Shown here: positions 12,671 through 25,378 of the stretch, piece by piece | Numbering within the stretch: position 1 is the stretch's first letter | How the letters are laid out: every line of letters begins with the position of its first letter | Assembly: GCA_001599715.1 (NCBI GenBank) | Contig: BCHU01000018.1 | Span: forward strand, 84,622-148,621 | Direction: 5' to 3' | From: Phaeotremella fagi | Lineage: Eukaryota > Basidiomycota > Tremellomycetes > Tremellales > Phaeotremellaceae | DNA length: 64,000 nt | The notes under the pieces: model-generated | The model's input: the letters and a program-made list of their open reading frames with translations, nothing else | The model's database searches: none | What the model was told of the DNA's origin: nothing | Program-made: the position numbers and the translations under genes

Positions 12671-13389
12671 ATGTCAAGCTCAAGTCATACTTCTTCACCA
12701 TTCCATCTAACCACTTATCGAAACAAATTGTCCGCTCTCACCAACCAAGAAATGGATCTCACAGATCTCGAAACACTTCTTTTCAGATCAGAATCCTTCA
12801 CCACCCCCCAACACTGGGCCTCGAAAAACACTTATATCACCATCAATCAAGAACGAAAGTCTCTGGAAAAGTCTGAGATCTTCTCTTTAGAAAATCTCAG
12901 TGTCGATCTCAACGGTAGTATACAACGACCTCCCAAAACTCTCCTAGGGCTTTTGGCTGAGCTCAAGGGGATTCCAGAAAATGGTTCCACAATCGACGAT
13001 ACTAGCAGGAGTCAAATCACCCAAGTTCTAGCCGTCGTTTTTGATGGGCTCGCAGAAGTCGGCTATGCGGAAAAAGCTACCGCAAAGAGAGCCAAAGATG
13101 GATGGCGGGATCAAACTATGGTTCGCACCATCGTTTGCGAAAAGCAAGCTCAGATCGCCGACCTTCTCAAGCCCCCAAGCTCCGCAGGTACGTCAATGGA
13201 GCATCCGAAGAGAAATGAACTCAAGTCAAAAGCAGAAAGAAGCAATTGGAAGGTGAGTTATAACCCCCGTCATCTGGATACAACATGAGTACTGACGTTT
13301 CATTCATCCAGACCTCTAGTAAGCTCACCGAGACTTCTACTGAGGGTTATATCGAGAGGTTGATGGAGTATCAACAAATCTTCGCTTAG
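12671..13389 (+). CDS. Unknown protein, three-gene tandem family, member 1
   Basis: Two exons (12671-13252, 13312-13389) give 219 residues. I do not recognise the family. Shared features with the next two genes are a WxxxNxYxxx block around residues 55-62, a segment with IFSLENLSVDLNG, a hydrophobic helix followed by LKGIP, a KPP-type turn before the intron, and a short last exon ending in a YQQIF-like motif. The intron lies at the same place and phase in all three. It has no signal peptide and no membrane helix, so it is probably cytosolic or nuclear. The start matches the MSS-type start of the second copy. Confidence 0.7.
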
Positions 13390-13793
13390 TTTTTTAAGCG
13401 CTATCAAGTGGAACCGCTGTGGGACGAAGGATAGTGGGAGAGATTGTGTTAGGCAGATAGGATTCAGGGAACAGGATAGTGAAACTTTTTAGACTCGCCT
13501 AACTATGAATGTGAAAGATTACAGTAAGCCTGCGCCACAATACTTGTACAGGTAGCACTAGTGCAGTACTCGTAGGCGGAGCTTTGTTCGTGGCAATAAG
13601 AAACCGGGCAGGGGCATTAGTGGTATCCTTTCTGAATCATCCATTGATGATACCGTGAAGTCGCGCCAATCAGTGAGATGTACATATCGAAGGCGCTGGG
13701 GTGAGAAATTGGTCAACGTCTGGGATCACTAGTGTCTTCCAAACCTTTTGCCACAAATCAGTTGGGTCTCTTTTCCTGACATTAGTGAATACA

Positions 13794-14601
13794 ATGTCAT
13801 CGTTAATCAACAGAGCAAGCTCTCTTTTGGATTTCGATATCCCGTATACAATTCTAGTTTCCCTTCTATGGGAGAAGAAACTTCTGGAAAAAGCCCCTGA
13901 GAATTGGGTCAAATCCAACATCTATACTAATGGTAAAAGTCTCGATACATCAACTATCTTCTCAATCGAGACTCTTCAGGTCCAAATCAATGGCAAGACA
14001 CAAAATCTCCCCAAAGAATTCACCAGCTTCATATCTCAACTTCGGGGGATACCTACGCCAGTTGGCTCAGATGGGTTGAAGGAGGTCGTTCCCGTCTTAA
14101 CTTTGGTCTTGAAAGGTTTGTACTATGATGCTGGTGGTAGGGGAGATGCTGGCTCCAAGAACGACTCCCTCATGCAAGGGCAAGCTTCCCACTTTCGCAG
14201 AAAGGCTAATGAAAACCACCTTGGATTTTCAAAACTTCTGAAGCCACTCAACTCAGATGTCGTCGTTGGAACCGAATCAAAGGAGCTTACAGCTACGAGA
14301 AGTCGAGTGAGACAGGCGAGCGAGGTATTTGACTGGGATGTAAGTACTTCAGATGTTTTGAGGATAAATAAAATTGCTCATCACCGACTTTCAGGGGGAT
14401 AGGAAATATGAAGAACTGATGCATGAGCTCAACAATTCTTTGTCATGCAAATTTGATTACCTCGAAAAACTGTTGATTTATCAGAGAACGTACATGACGA
14501 GTACAATGAAGGAGGAAGAGCTCTATAAGGGAAGGGAATATATATGGCTTGATAATGATGATGATGATGATACAATGCACTGCGTACTGTACTGTATGTA
14601 A
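13794..14601 (+). CDS. Unknown protein, three-gene tandem family, member 2
   Basis: Two exons (13794-14339, 14395-14601) give 250 residues. Homologous to its neighbours through NWVKSNIYTNG, IFSIETLQVQING, LRGIPTP, a LLKPLN turn and YQRTYM in exon 2. Exon 2 is longer than in the paralogues and ends in a run of five Asp plus a Cys-containing tail encoded by a GAT repeat, so its last 25 residues may be a recent read-through extension. The N-terminal 30 residues are poorly conserved. Function unknown. Confidence 0.65.
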
Positions 14602-14968
14602 ACAAACTGCTAATTGAGCTCTCTGCAAATGATAATAGCAGAATGAGCCAGTTCTGAGTTCTGCATCATTTGGTTGGCGATTCCCGTTGGTCCTGTAGTC
14701 TCTATCATCCATGAAAGCTAGCCACGCATATCGAAGTGCCAATATATACTGTAAATGCTTGAAAATGAGAACACACAGCGGAGTAAAAAACCTCCTGTAT
14801 CCTTGGTCATCATCCTTTGAATCAGCTCTTCCATTGAGCCTCAATCCTTCCTTTGAAGTTGAGACCCAACAGGAAGTCCTATATGAGCCTGGCTACACAG
14901 GTCTGTCCCTCTCGTATCCATTACATCCTCATCAAAATCAAATACTCCCAGATCATAAGCACACAACG

Positions 14969-15669
14969 ATGACCATCTTCAACTCAACTAAATCCTATCT
15001 AAACATCCCCATCTCTCATAAAGATCTAGGGTGTCAACTCTACAAACATGGTTTGTGCAAAAATGGTACGGGCCAACAATGGGTACTAGAAAACGTTTAC
15101 ACGACCGACGGTGGTACTGAAAGGTCTCTCGGGGAAGCCAAGACCTTCTCAACCTCTTCACTCAAAGTCGACATCGATGGTACCAAACTCAATCTCTCTA
15201 CTAAACTCAAGAGCCTTTTAAGTGAATTGAAAGGTATTCCGGAGGAGGGTGGCGAATTTGGTGATCATACGGTAGAAATCATGGGGAATGTGTTTGAAGG
15301 CTTGCACGAATATGGGTCTAGCAAGGATTATTCTTCAGACACTAGAGAATGGGATTGTGTACAACCGTCAGAAGCGGCTCTTGCGAGTATGCGAAACAAA
15401 CGAGAGGTTCTAACAAAACATCTCAAACCGATACCTTCGTTCCGCCTCACCTCTCACAATAATCTCAAGATGTGGCAATCGAGACTTTGTAGTGAAGAGT
15501 GGGATGTGAGTCATTATTTGTTTTCCATGTGCCTAGCAACATTGACACTATCCACCTGATACTTTAGGATCATCGAAAATGGTGTGAAATCGAAAGTGAT
15601 GATTTCGTTCAGAGTTTGTTCGATTATCAAAAGACGTTTCTCAGTACTTTCGTCAACTATGGAAAATGA
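14969..15669 (+). CDS. Unknown protein, three-gene tandem family, member 3
   Basis: Two exons (14969-15505, 15568-15669) give 212 residues. It carries the family blocks QWVLENVYTTDG, TFSTSSLKVDIDG, LLSELKGIPEEGG, KHLKPIP and, in exon 2, LFDYQKTFLSTF. The frame is open for another 258 nt upstream, but the ATG at 14969 follows a typical promoter-like stretch and gives an N-terminus of the same length as member 1. Function unknown. The three genes lie head to tail within 3 kb. Confidence 0.65.
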
Positions 15670-15999
15670 GGCTTAGAATGATTTTCTTCCCAATAAAACC
15701 ATGTTTCCTTTTCGTCATCTCAAGCTAATTTGTAGATTTATGTGAATATAACTGTACAGCTGCTCAACTAATTTCCTATTCCAATACCATACATCCACCA
15801 GAACGCGACTTTCCAATAATGAATTATTTTCAATTTCGAGGCCCCAGGTTTGGACAAAAAGATGATTTCAAAAAAAGCATTTTCAGTCATGTCATACATC
15901 CTAGATTAAAGTAGTAACATAGTCATATAAAGTTTCAAAAGTCAAAAAATGTGTCATTGTCCATCATCTCCCTCAAAATCCAAAAGATCGACCGGGAAC

Positions 16000-16944
16000 T
16001 TAAAGGACCAAAGCAGCACCAACACCCATAGCACCGATCATACCGACCATCCATCCAGCAGAATGTCGGTAGAGTGAACCAGCACTTGAAGCTTTTGATG
16101 TGGTTGCAGCGGCTGATGAAGCTGCTGAAGCTGCTGATGAAAGACCGGATGTAAGCGCGGACGCGGCAGAACTAGCCTTTGATACCTGAAACCGGGTTTA
16201 GTGGGATGGTTATTTGTGACTGGTGAAAGACTTACGACTGATGAGATACTGGCTGCTGCTGATGATGCTGCGCTTGAGACTGATGCGGCGGCACTACCTG
16301 AGACGCCTGATGTTGAAATAGAGGCACTAGGAGCTGAAATACTGTTCATGATCAGTAACCAAATAGATTCAAGAAAAGGTAAACGAGACATACGTGATAG
16401 AAGGCAAACCAGCACCAGTAAGACTTTGACCAAGAGAAGTACAAGCTTGTTTAAGTGTATTGATAGCATCCTGAATTTCGTTGTAATCGGTCTGAGTCAA
16501 ACCGAAAGTGTTTCCATTCTGGAAAACACAAGTCAAACAACCGACGTAATCGTTGAAAACGCTGTTGGTGCAGAGGGAGGTGAGACAGGATTGAGCGGCG
16601 GTTGAGTTACCTGATGCACAGGTGTTGTAGAGACTGACAGCGTTTGTGCATGTTGTTTGACAAGCTGCTGGGATGGTTTCACCGTAGATTTGTCTGGAGG
16701 AGACGAGGGATCGGACGTCGTTTAGAGCGTGGTGGTTGATTGCGACTGTTGTTGTGGTTAGTTATAGATTTAGGTTGATAGAGGGAGGGGATCTGCGGCG
16801 GGAAGAAAACGCCACTTGATCTTCTGCGCCACGTAAAACTTTGGAAGAAAGTTTTGGTGGGTGAGAAAAGATGTAATGAGAAAGTCTTTACTCACCAACT
16901 GAAGTAGCGACGAATGTGAGGACAGCTGATAGTGTGAACTTCAT
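16000..16944 (-). CDS. GPI-anchored Cys-rich cell-surface protein
   Basis: Four exons on the minus strand (16944-16896, 16745-16394, 16341-16236, 16185-16000) give 230 residues. Signal peptide MKFTLSAVLTFVATSV. A compact domain with about nine Cys follows (ACQTTC, NTC, SCLTSLC, GCLTC, QAC). Then comes a long Ser/Ala-rich linker of about 80 residues, and last a hydrophobic tail (GWMVGMIGAMGVGAALVL) that fits a GPI-anchor signal. This layout is common in basidiomycete wall proteins. The exact Cys-domain family is not recognised. The first intron is 150 nt, long for this region. Confidence 0.8.
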
Positions 16945-17789
16945 GATGATATGTTAAGTTGATTTAAATTTATGATGGATATTGGACGGACTGAAGATAC
17001 TGTCAGTGAAGTGTTGTTGACGCGTCAAGAAAGCCAATTGAAAAGTCGAAAAGGTAATAAAAAGACTCACGAATTGGATGTTAATGTAGAAGTATGAAAA
17101 GAAGAAACAAGAAAGTAAATAATCAAACAAGTCTTGACTATATACAGCGGATCACGACTAATAACATGAAGCCCCCTCAAAGCAAAAGCAAGAAAATTCA
17201 TTTGGACGTAGTGAACGTACGCTGAAGGTATAACTCAGGAGACAAACCACGGGAGTACGAAATGTTTCACAGCCAAGACTTTATTCACTAAATGTAGTAA
17301 ATTTAATTTTCTCTCTTCCGCTTCATTCACTTAAGGGGCACTTACTTGAGATCTGGACCGTTCAATGCTTAACATTTGGTCTGATGCTAAGCTTACTTAC
17401 TTGCTGTATCCCTGGTTCAAATGGTCCCGAGTGTCACTTCAGTGTGAAGCGGGATAAACGTACTACCCGTTTTGTCCATTTGGCTTAATGGCACAGTTGA
17501 ATTCATTATTATTATTCAATCTTCTTAGAATTAACCAAGTTGTGTCACTCGAACAGTAACCTATGATCACATTATGATTCATCTGATGCATATCAATCGT
17601 GTGACCTTAGAGTAATACCTTATTACATCCTACTGCTACCTACTCATGACCGACCACCGGAACACAATTCCAATCCACAGTCGGGATAGACCGAAATCAT
17701 GATAGTGTTATCCAAAACACTGAGGACGAGAATGTCAAAGATAAAGCAAGATCTAAATCCAACAACACCAGACACCAATCCAGCCGACC
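16945..17789. other. Intergenic region between divergent genes
   Basis: Separates the GPI-protein gene (minus) from the FAD oxidoreductase gene (plus). No convincing gene. The stretch 17405-17500 has a GGTTCAAAT word but does not fold as a tRNA. Confidence 0.5.
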
Positions 17790-19715
17790 ATGTCAATAAT
17801 AGATCCAGTTACAGGTCTCCCACCAGCCGAAGAAGAGGCTACAGGAGGTCAACCCCCGATCCCCACTGACGTCCCACCCTTCCCAATCCCAAAGGGAATG
17901 TGTCTCTCAGGTTGGTTATCCAGCGTCAGAACCAATCCTCTACTCAACCATCGCTCTCAAGACGGTATTCCGAAATCAGCAGATGTAGTGATTATCGGTT
18001 CAGGTGTGAGTCTATCGTCTCTTCTTAGACGTGCTCTGATGATTAAGCGACTTGTTTAGATCACTGGATCATTGACCGCGTTGGAACTTCTTAAATCCTC
18101 TAATCCACCTGGATCAGTGTTGATTCTAGAAGCGAGGGAGTTGTGTTCAGGAGCAACAGGTCGAAATGCTGGTCATTGTCGACCCGATCAATATAGGGGA
18201 TTCGCGAAATTTGAATCGTTGCACGGGGCAGAGCAGGCGATTAAGGTAGGTTCAATCGTATCTTTTTTGATAAAAAAACCTTTTACTGAACCGTAGGGGT
18301 AGATTCTTGAAAACGAACAGAAAACTTGGGAAGCTGTTGTTGATTATGTCAAGACTAACAATGTTGAATGTGAACTTTGGGCTGGGCAGAGTGTGAGTCA
18401 AGTTAATCATACTCAAATGTAATGACTGGGAGTTGACAGTTGATGATGATCGATTAGTACGAAACCCATATGACTCCAGAGATTTCAATAGCCGCTCAAG
18501 AGAATCTCAGGAAATTCGTTGAAGCAGGTGGCGACGATTCTCGAATAACCAAATATCTGGATCCAGTTGAGGCGGAGAAGGTGAGTTGGTGAACTACAAC
18601 CCAATCCCCATCTAAAACCAAAGAAAGATCAGTAAACTCAAAGGCGCTCAATCGGTGTTCGCATGGGAAGCCTCGACCCTGCATCCATGGAAATTAGGTT
18701 AGTAGTCAAACCCTTCTCCCCAACCCCCAAAACTGATTCACTACTCCAGTGGCACATCTCATCACCCAAGCTCTCTCTCTTGGATTGAACCTACAAACTT
18801 GGACACCAGTGCTTCAAGTCCAACCCTCGTCTGAAGACCAATGGGAGATAATCACTGATAGAGGAAAAGTGATCACTCCCAAAGTTGTATTCGCTACAAA
18901 TGCATATACATCCGCCCTCCTCCCAGAAACCAGAACCATCATAACCCCAACTCCACATATGTAAGCACCCCCCTCCCCCACACCCAGCTAAAACAACGTA
19001 AACCAGGTGCAACAAAGTAACCCCGCCAACCTCTCATTCCGGTCTCACCTCCCTAAAAAATTCAATGGGCGTAATGCTACCCACAGGTTCATACTCCGTC
19101 AACCCCCGTCTCAACGCCGACGGAAACGTCTTGTTCGGAGGTTGGAATCCAGGTCAACAGAAACTTATCGATTATGTTGATGAAACCCCGTTAAGGAGTT
19201 TTGATGATAGTTTGGATGAATTTGGGGCTGTTAGTCAGGCGGTTGATGATTTGGTTAGGGAGAGGTTTGGATGGTGAGTCTTAACCACCATGGGTTGTTG
19301 ATGAAAATCGATAGGTACGATGGGGAGTTTGGGAGTGGACCTAAATTATCTGGTCAGTGGAGTGGGATCATTGGTCGGGTAGGTTAAGTTTGTCTTTTGG
19401 TACGATTTTATTGCTAAGAAGGAAATAGACGATGGATCTTGTCCCACTAATAGGTGAAATCCCAAACAAGAAAGGACAATATATCTGCGCAGGACACAAT
19501 GGACATGGAATGGTATGGATGTCTCCTCTCTAAACACTAAATGCTGATACTAAACCTAACAGGCAAGAATCTTCACTGCCGCTCCTGGACTCGTTAAACT
19601 CATTCAAGGGGGTTCATGGGAATCCACAGGGTTACCTGAATGTTTCCAGATCACTGAAAAGCGTTTGGAGGGATTGAAGAAACAGGCTGAAGGTGGATTT
19701 GTTTGGAGACATTGA
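17790..19715 (+). CDS. FAD-dependent oxidoreductase, D-amino-acid oxidase (DAO) family
   Basis: Ten exons: 17790-18005, 18060-18245, 18303-18392, 18458-18580, 18628-18697, 18750-18960, 19007-19273, 19315-19378, 19429-19512, 19563-19715; 487 residues. The dinucleotide-binding motif VVIIGSGITGSLTALELL is split by intron 1. LEARELCSGATGRNAGHC is the second FAD contact typical of DAO-fold enzymes, and YICAGHNGHGMA near the C-terminus is the FAD-binding glycine motif of this fold. The family oxidises amines or amino acids (glycine/sarcosine oxidase relatives and gamma-glutamylputrescine oxidoreductase type). The substrate is not predictable. There is no signal peptide and no clear SKL peroxisomal tail (it ends VWRH). 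Confidence 0.88.
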
Positions 19716-19870
19716 CCTGTGTTTGTGCAGTGTGGGTATGAATACATGATCCATCTTGTCGTACAACCATCCTATTTGTTGATTCACCAAACCCCGAAAA
19801 TCAAGCCCAAAAACCACCAAAACCCCCAAAGCAAGCCCAAAAATTGAGATCAGCCGAAACTAAACTCCCC

Positions 19871-22800
19871 CTATCCTTCTAACAACAAACCGATAAACCC
19901 AATCCTAGACCTCTGTTCAACCTCCAAATACCCAACCTCACCCGATTGGAAAACAGGTCCAAAAAACGCAGGTCCAAGTTGAGCGACTGTTGCATCCATC
20001 AGTGGAGCCTCCCTTAAGTCGACGTACCGAGAGCATCATTCCCCACCCCACCCCAAAGTAATCTACAAACACTGATGACTCCAACTAACACGTTCCTCTC
20101 GCAGCCTGCGATTTCCTCTACGAGACCAAAGGCTTCGTCTCTGTCTGTCGCTAAGGCGCATTTCCTTTGGATGGTGTAAGGGAGCAGTGGGGTTGGGAGG
20201 GAGGTTAGGATGTGGATTAATGATTTGAATAATTGGGTGGAGGATTTGGGGAGGGGGGCTAGGGTGTCGAGAGCCTTTATTTTTCTGTGTTAGTGATTTA
20301 CTTTGAGATAAAATAGTTCACCCACTTCTATAACCTCTAAGACATCTTTCAAATCCTCCTCATCCCCATCATCTCCATCATCAACAGAAGAATCCCCTTT
20401 AACACTCTCCATGAGACCTTCCAAGATCCTCCAAATCTCACGAGCAGGTTTCACACCCCTCGAAATCTCAGCATAAGGATCAGGTGATTTCGGTCTTCCC
20501 AATTCTTTCCTATCCGCTAACGACAAGGTTCTAATCGATTCACCTGGATTTTGAGCGAGAAGGGCGAGAGGAAGCGCGATGGTACTTGGAAGTGGTGTTG
20601 ATTGGAGGGTGATAAACTGTGATTCAATTAATGTTTGTGTCCTGTGTCAGCACGTACAGTATCCTTCCCTCCGATGACCTGCAAAACCAAAACATCTACC
20701 ATTATCAGTGAAGACCCAAAATATGCACTCACCTTTCATTTCCTCCTCGCCCAAAGTCAACATCCCAGCTAACCGATCATCAAACCCGGCAACAATCTTC
20801 AAAACACTTTCCTGGCCACTATGAACAACCCCTTCGGTCGGTAAAACCCAATAGAACGGTTTACCTGGGATGATAAGCTATTTCCAAGTGGGAACCAAGT
20901 TGATAGCTTACAAATAGGTTGATTAGGTGACGGAGAACGGAATTTGAACGGTGCGTCCACTTTACCGTTATTAACCATTTTGATAGTCTTGACAACAGGT
21001 CGTCGATAGCTGTCAACTTTCAGTGGGTGATCGATCGTAGCTGCTTTCTTAATACCCACCTAATCTCTCCGAAATCCAAATTCATCTCCTCAATCTCCAA
21101 ACTAGGTCGATAAACCTCCTCAAGTTTATTAAGATCATTAGCGATCCCAGCCAAAACCTTGCTTCGTTTCTCTTCATCTGGAATGACGACTTGACAGATG
21201 AGATTAGCTGAGACTGGTAAATGATCGGAATAGAGGATCGACGGGTGTGAAGTGTATTCTTCAAGTGTTATTCTGCCATCATCGAATGTTTGAGTTGGGG
21301 AAGTCGATTGTTTTCTAGGTTTAAGTGTTGGTGTTTGTTCAGTACTTGCTGATTCCTTTTTATCATCGACATCGATACCGTTTTCAATGGGTACAGATGG
21401 TTTTGGGGTTTTCGGATTGATGAACAAGATTCGATCGGTATAAGCTGGTGCACGTTTAGGATCAAAATCCGTACTTCCATGAACGTATTTGAACGTCCTA
21501 TCGCTGTCAGTCTACAGTGATGGAACAATCGGACCTACGGTGGAAACGTGATTCTCCCTTCATGGAATCCACTGAAAGATTTTCCAGATTCGATATCAGC
21601 CTTCAACTGATCTTTCTCAAGCATAGCTGGCCAATCACTCGTCGCAGCCAGATCTCTACATTGAGTATCGTCCAGATCGATTCGATAGTTCAAATCTCCC
21701 ATCCAGACCTAGGAGTGATTAGATTTGGAGCAGCACTCAGCTAATGGGTCTGACTTACAAGGACATCGCTGTCATCAGGACTAAACCCTTTACCGGTCGG
21801 GACGAATTTCTCAAAGGCTGGATTGGTTTCTGTGGGTTGAACCGGGAACACCAGACCTCTTTGTAGATTCAAAAAGTCTACTCGTCGTCTTTCCAAAGCT
21901 GTTGCGAAAGCTGCCAAATCTTGGGAGTGGAATTCAATAAACATCATTGGACGCAGAGAGATTACTCACGAGCGTTGATAAAACAGAAAGTAGTTTCATG
22001 AATTTTCAATCTGATAGCCACGCCCTAAACGTTGTTAACACATATTCAGTCAATGTAGGAAACCACTAACAGCCTTGTTCCCCTATATAGTCCATCAGCA
22101 CAACAACAGTCAAACAACCAAACCACTCACTCCGAAACCCATCAACCCAATTCCTCGTTCACTTTTCCCAACGGCAGAAACAGCCCCACTGAATTCCTTC
22201 TTGACTATGACAATCAAAACAACCCCAACATACTGACTAATAGCTACTCTCTCATACAGCTCTTTATCATCTAGCGCATCTAGTAAAGCGTTTTCCCAGG
22301 CTTCAGCTCTACCATCGGTTTGAGTCATTAACAATGACGAAGATCTTAGATCGACTTCTTGAAGACCTAGAACAATGAGATCGGGTGAACCTTCTACTAG
22401 AGGACTGAGATCTTTGGTTGAGGGTGGTGGTAATTTATCGTTAACGTTGTAAGTTGATATTCGAATTCTACGATATATCAACATCTACGTTAAAATGGAT
22501 TTACATACTTTATTGTCGATTTCTTCGACCATTCTTCTTCTTTGCTGAACAATCTTTTACGAATGTAATCGGTTCGAGAGAAATTTGGTAAGTATGGATT
22601 AGGATGATCGTCATCTTCTGGAGATGATGATGTAGCCAAATTCGATGAGATCTCTAAGGATGAAATTGGTTTCGAGAGTTCAACTACAGTCCAAGATCAG
22701 TCAGACAGACGTGATGAACACCAGATTAAAGCTTACACGCTGGTCCCAATGATAAAGCAGATTCTGGGGTTTCGAGCGTCGGAGAAGTCAACGTTGAAGT

Positions 22801-23478
22801 CGAAGCTTCTGGTCCAACAAAGTCATCTTCAGACTCGAGCTCGTCAACCGGATAATAATCCAACCAACAATGTGAGAAGGTGGTTGGTAACGATACAATC
22901 CCTTTTCAATGTCAGTGAACCGTTATAGCAACAGACACGTACGAGCTATTTCAGTCAACCTCCGCAGTTCAGCCAATAACAAATGAACTTTAGCGGTATG
23001 CTGAGCTTTTATCTGGAGATGGAGAACCGGATCATCGCCGTTCTTCAACACGATATCAAGGTCTAATTTAGATCAGTCGCTGATTGAACAACAAGATCCC
23101 TTGACTTACGCGGTTTTGAACTCTGATGAAAGAAACTGGTTGAAGGTGACGGTGGACTTTGAAGGATGTTCTGTGTAAAACGCGCTCCTACTGGTAGAGT
23201 TCTTATGATTTTGAGTGGATTTTGAGTCGTTGGAGGGGTGCAGATTATTATTCTACGCGTTGAAGTGTTAGTTGAAGGGATGTTAGGTGGGATAGTGATA
23301 TCGACACGACTTACGCTCCTTGATCCGCTGATATTTCTCTGTTGGACAATAGAAGTAGATCTGCTTTTAGCTGTCTACCTGAAGAGAGAGTTACTCTACA
23401 TTGTAGATTGAAGAGGAGGTTCTCTGATGATCTTAGGAGGGAGGTAGATGATGAAGGGGATGGTGATATAGATGTCAT
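19871..23478 (-). CDS. OCRL-type inositol polyphosphate 5-phosphatase with RhoGAP-like C-terminus
   Basis: Eighteen exons on the minus strand, from 23478-23315 to 19986-19871, give 947 residues. The catalytic domain has RISTYNVND, LGLQEVDL, the GNKA block, HLAAFATALERRR, VWMGDLNYRI, the FHEGRITFPPTFKY stretch, PAYTDRIL and SDHLPV. It acts on the 5-phosphate of phosphoinositides. Next comes an ASH-like beta domain (VKTIKMVNNGKV, CKPFYW, DVLVLQVIGGKDTF). The last part is a RhoGAP-like helical region (EIWRIL, ALDTLAPLPKSS, LPTPLLPY), but I see no GxFRxS arginine finger, as in human OCRL, so it is probably a binding module. A 12-nt exon (22071-22082) supplies GNKA. Introns are as short as 37 nt. 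Likely role: PI(4,5)P2 turnover in endocytosis and trafficking. Confidence 0.9.
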
Positions 23479-23662
23479 TGTAGGTGAGAAAGTGGTGGTG
23501 GTGAGAAGGTGACGAGGGGGAAGGTGTATTTATACTGTGGGAGTGGTTTTGTGGGGCCCAATCGTGTAACACTAAATACGTGTCATTTATTTGATAAGCT
23601 TTCTACTCTATTCCTACAAAGATTTCGATAAAAACGTCTACCTACACCTTCAACAATCAACA

Positions 23663-25071
23663 ATGGTCAGAAACATCATCCCAAAAGGTAAGATAACATC
23701 AACGTAAACAACAACTGACAACTTCCTCGCCAGGTCTCGCTCATCTCCAACCTGCAAAAGGTAACTCCCATCCAAGAACTCCTTCAAGACTACCCCATCC
23801 AGTTAAAACCTACGTTCAACCGAACGACAGGATAAAAAGATGGAACATCCAACCTGGTGATAAAGTTAGATTGATGGTTGGTAGACCTTCAGATAAATTC
23901 ATAGATGAAGATCGAGGTCTCGAAGGAGGTTATAAAGTTTACACGGTCAAGGATACGGATATGAAGAGGAATCGAGTTTTCTTAGAAGGTTTATCTGTAA
24001 GTCGAATTCGTCGTGAAACCCTAACCCACGACAGAACAAACGAGCGAACGCAATAAGACCTTTACCTAAAGATATCGATTCCCTCCCTGAAGCTCAAAGA
24101 ACCGCGTACCTCAACCAAAAAGGATTCGTATCACTCTCAAGACCAGTTCACTACAGTAACGTCGAACTCTGTATCCACGAATCACCCTTATCCAACGATT
24201 CAAATGATAAATCGATTTTCGCATCGAGAGTATCAACTTCATCACCTTTTTTCAGGAAGCACGACAGAAGAATGGTTTGGAATCGATATGCGTCGAAATT
24301 GAGTTCGGAGAGTGGGAGTATACCTGATTCTCGAAAGGGTTTGGTTAAGATTGAATGGCCTCATCGTGAGAGATCAACTAGACCGGCTGGTAAGTCGATT
24401 TCTCCACTTATGTGGACTCCACTGATGGGTCCAAAGCGTCTGAATACGAAACCACCCCGGAAAAAGCTAAAGAAATCACCTTCATCCCTGAAAACCTATC
24501 CAACCCCGACCTAAATCTATCCAACTATCTCCCCAAATCCCTCCGCTCCCCTACTAAAATCAACGAAACATTCTCAGATTCCTACGTGACCTCAAGAAAC
24601 TCCAACACCCCAATCGAAACATACATCGACACCTTCATGCCAGTCTATCTCCATGAAGAACTCTCACCTAGATTCTCCCGTGCGAAACAAACTATCGGCT
24701 ATAACCTCCGAAAAGAACTTCTCACCCATCAACGATCCAAGACTGTTAATCAAACAATACAAGAATGGAGGGAGAATGATAAAGATAATAATCTCGATCA
24801 GATTCTTTTAGCGGATGAAATTGGGTTGGAAGGGTTGACGATAAGGAAAAGAACGACGAAGGAGGTTAGGGAGGATGCGGGCGTTGAATTCGATTTGGAG
24901 GTTAAGAAATTGACGGATGAGGTTAAGGGGGCTAGACGGGAGGGAATGGTTTGGGATGGCGAGAGGGGTTGGGTGCAAGGGGAGAAGGGGAGGGAGGTTG
25001 AGAGGAAACGGGCGAGAAGGGAACGAAAAGAGAGGAAGGTTTTGGAGAAGTTGGACAAGCTGTCGTTGTAG
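23663..25071 (+). CDS. Mitochondrial large-subunit ribosomal protein uL24m
   Basis: Four exons (23663-23687, 23734-23996, 24035-24389, 24437-25071) give about 425 residues. A KOW-type core is seen at residues 45-90 (IQPGDKVRLMVGR, GGYKVYTVKDTDMKRNRVFLEG), followed by the uL24m-like RPLPKDIDSLPEA and HYSNVELCIHE. Fungal mitochondrial uL24 proteins are longer than bacterial ones and carry a helical, Lys/Arg/Glu-rich C-terminal extension, which fits the last 130 residues. The short first exon (MVRNIIPK) is also typical. It belongs to the mitochondrial ribosome near the exit tunnel. It is divergently arranged with the 5-phosphatase gene, 184 bp apart. Confidence 0.82.
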
Positions 25072-25378
25072 AGATTGGGGATGTATTTGGTATCACTCTT
25101 CGGACTGGTAGTTCTTACTGCAGGTTCTTACCAGCAGCATCCGAGCATACATTTACCTCGAGGCATCTTGTGTTTTACACTCGAAGGACTCAAACAAGTA
25201 GATTCGTGACAATTAGAAGCTAAACAAACAATAAGCAGCTCGCCATGAGGCTCGACTTCCACCTTCCTCGTACACGGTATATACTGTATACACAATATAC
25301 GAGCATAAAGTTCTTGTCCTCACCACCGTAACATCTCACAACCTAGACTTGAAGGATAAATCTTTGAACATAATCATT

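Noticed and set aside
17405..17500. tRNA-like words (GGTTCAAAT, TGGCTTAATGG)
   Set aside because: The stems that should flank them do not pair and the order of arms is wrong.
20013..20027. A 15-nt intron at the end of the 5-phosphatase gene
   Set aside because: Too short and it leaves the wrong frame; a 41-nt intron (19987-20027) restores the RhoGAP-like frame.
20641..20732. Splice acceptor TTTTGCAG before GTCATCGG in the 5-phosphatase gene
   Set aside because: It gives a frame shift; the earlier GGTAG acceptor gives DVLVLQVIGGKDTF, as in OCRL.
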